Shown: in pieces, positions 60,170 to 64,000 of the stretch
Position numbering within the stretch: the first letter of the stretch is position 1
Layout of the letters: every line of letters starts with the position of its first letter
Assembly (NCBI GenBank): GCA_020027205.1
Contig: JAHRAQ010000003.1
Location: 78,501-142,500, forward strand
From: Nitrospirales bacterium
Lineage (GTDB): Bacteria > Nitrospirota > Nitrospiria > Nitrospirales > UBA8639
Direction of reading: 5' to 3'
DNA length: 64,000 nt
Program-made: the position numbers and the translations under genes
Notes under the pieces: model-generated
The model's database searches: none
What the model saw: the letters and a program-made list of their open reading frames with translations, nothing else
Told to the model about the DNA's origin: nothing

Positions 60170-61105
60170 TCACGCCGGCGCATCCCGCGGCGTCAACCCC
60201 AACGCATCCGCCATCGGCCGCAACGCGCGCACGACGCGGTCGTGGCAGGCGCCGTTGGTCGCCAGGAGGCCGTGCGGGTTGTTGAGCGGCGTGAGACCGT
60301 AGGTGACGGGCTGCCCGAGGATGGTGGTGAACTGTCCGCCGGCGGCGCGCAGCACGGCTTCGGGACCGCAGGCGTCCCAGAGTTTGGTGACGGCGCCGGG
60401 CTCCACGTAGACATCGGCGTCCCCGCGCGCAATCACGCCGACTTTTAATCCAACGCTGCCCAACGGGATGACGTCCCCCACCGCCAGCGCGCGGGTGATT
60501 TTTTTCAACAACGGATGCCGGTGCGACCGGGAAACGGTGAAGGTCAGCGGCTTTTCGGACGCCGCCGCCCCGGTCGACAGCGGCGCGCGCTTCCCGTGAT
60601 GTTCCATCCACGCGCCCGCGCCCACGACCCCGGCGTACAGCACGTCGTCATCCGGCCGATAGACCACGCCGACACGCGCGCGGCCATCGACCGCCAGCCC
60701 GATCATCACCGAGAACTCGCCGTTCCGGGCGATGAACTCTTTGGTGCCGTCGACCGGGTCCACGTACCACACGCGAGACGGGGCGGACGCATCGGCGGCG
60801 GGCGGGGCAGCGGACAACTGGATTCCCGCGACCCTGCCCCCGTGAACGCGGGGGGCGGGAATGACGGGCGGGGGCGCGTCCGGGTCAGGGCCGGCGGGAT
60901 GAGGACTTTCCTCGGCCACTACGAGGTCGTCGGGAAACGCCTCGCGCAGCCCGCGCACGATCACGTCGTTGGCGCGCCGGTCGGCCTCCGTCACGGGATC
61001 GTTGGGGCCTTTCCAGAACACGGCAAACTCCGTGGCATACACGTCCATCACGATCCGGCCCGCGCGACGGGCCAGGGCCTCGGCCACGGCTAATTCGTGT
61101 TCCAT
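60170..61105 (-). CDS. cysQ: 3'(2'),5'-bisphosphate nucleotidase / inositol-phosphatase family (CysQ-like)
   Basis: CysQ dephosphorylates 3'-phosphoadenosine 5'-phosphate (PAP). Metal-binding motifs are VTEADRRANDVIVRGL, VVAEESPHP with the Glu, and WYVDPVDGTKEFIARNG. The C-terminal motif is AVTKLWDACGPEAVLRAAGG. Between the Glu motif and the DPVDGT motif is an extra stretch of about 40 Pro/Ala-rich residues, part of which is encoded by a copy of the genome's palindromic repeat. The ATG at 61105 is preferred to a TTG at 61126. The closest fit is CysQ; an inositol monophosphatase role is the alternative. Confidence 0.88.
   Translation of the reverse strand: MEHELAVAEALARRAGRIVMDVYATEFAVFWKGPNDPVTEADRRANDVIVRGLREAFPDDLVVAEESPHPAGPDPDAPPPVIPAPRVHGGRVAGIQLSAAPPAADASAPSRVWYVDPVDGTKEFIARNGEFSVMIGLAVDGRARVGVVYRPDDDVLYAGVVGAGAWMEHHGKRAPLSTGAAASEKPLTFTVSRSHRHPLLKKITRALAVGDVIPLGSVGLKVGVIARGDADVYVEPGAVTKLWDACGPEAVLRAAGGQFTTILGQPVTYGLTPLNNPHGLLATNGACHDRVVRALRPMADALGLTPRDAPA
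60820..60868. repeat. Palindromic repeat copy inside the cysQ coding region
   Basis: GGATTCCCGCG on the left and CGCGGGG then GGGAATGACGGG on the right match the arms of the intergenic repeat. It lies in frame within cysQ and encodes about VIPAPRVHGGRVAGIQL. It falls at a position where the protein family has a short loop. Confidence 0.7.
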
Positions 61106-61193
61106 ATCCGGGGAGGGACGAAGCAATGCATGACGCGGCCCGCGCGGGCGACGAGACGCGGGGGCACGGACGAACCCGCCGACCCGCCAAAAG

Positions 61194-61227
61194 AAAAGCC
61201 CGCAGAGACCGTCCTCTGCGGGCTTTT
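61194..61227 (-). terminator. Rho-independent terminator after the rRNA genes
   Basis: A 10-bp perfect stem GCCCGCAGAG / CTCTGCGGGC with a 6-base loop is flanked by AAAA and TTTT. It lies 11 bp beyond the 5S gene on the minus strand and is symmetric, so it can also stop transcription from the plus side. Confidence 0.92.
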
Positions 61228-61237
61228 CGTCAAAGAA

Positions 61238-61353
<116 letters not shown>

Positions 61354-61479
61354 AATGTGGTCGCGCGGGACGCGCCGGTCGACGGGCGGGAGCGGCAACC
61401 ACCGCCGACGCCCGCCCCGCCGCGCGCCGTCCGCGGCGCGACAGATGAGGTCATGTCTATCAGAAGTAAAATGATATTA

Positions 61480-64000
<2,521 letters not shown>

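Overview
The window is high-GC bacterial chromosome (roughly two thirds G+C by eye) with short GC-poor islands. The taxon cannot be fixed from sequence alone. A pheA-hisC-aroF-tyrA-aroA-cmk-plsC-rpsA-sppA-HU run, TrmFO, HslUV and a protein made of repeated PCP-reductase-type units would suit Nitrospirota, NC10 or a deltaproteobacterial-like lineage. An archaeal-type phenylalanyl-tRNA synthetase is the main oddity for a bacterium.

Left edge, 1-8557: a composite defence locus. A HerA-type ATPase (its 5' end lies outside the window) overlaps hsdS by 4 bp, three unrecognised GC-poor genes follow, then hsdR. No hsdM is inside the window. hsdR overlaps gpsA, which starts the housekeeping block.

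8554-18071: gpsA, larB, a secreted Ig-like protein on the minus strand, larC, pdxA, rpe, pheS and pheT. 18192-28610: a RelE-type toxin-antitoxin pair, a beta-propeller secreted protein, a CrtC/AttH-like protein, a Lon-N-domain protein, an ABC exporter with a disturbed run of tiny membrane ORFs, a HEAT protein, an HNH protein, a metallopeptidase and a bile-acid-symporter homologue. 28738-32004: repeats, tRNA-Val(CAC), a TPR lipoprotein, an RNase H and two GC-poor membrane proteins of unknown role.

32029-43532 (minus strand): a long aromatic amino acid, lipid and translation operon, with a methyltransferase broken at a nine-G tract between hisC and aroF. Upstream of pheA lie HicAB and a DUF4160/DUF2442 pair flanked by fragments of a second pheA copy.

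45169-60031: polA, recQ, a GC-poor NotI-family restriction enzyme with a D12-class DNA methylase, exodeoxyribonuclease III, then argB-hslU-hslV-xerC-trmFO and two VapBC modules. 60170-64000: a CysQ-like phosphatase carrying an in-frame copy of the genome's palindromic repeat, then 5S and most of 23S rRNA on the minus strand.

A family of palindromic double-hairpin repeats (arms TTCCCGAC / GTCGGGAA) fills many intergenic gaps from 13.7 to 45 kb and is absent from the defence locus. The most unusual points are the HerA-HsdS-three-gene-HsdR locus, target-gene 5'-end duplications at two cassette insertions, the repeat inside cysQ, the poly-G frameshift and the NotI/D12 pairing.
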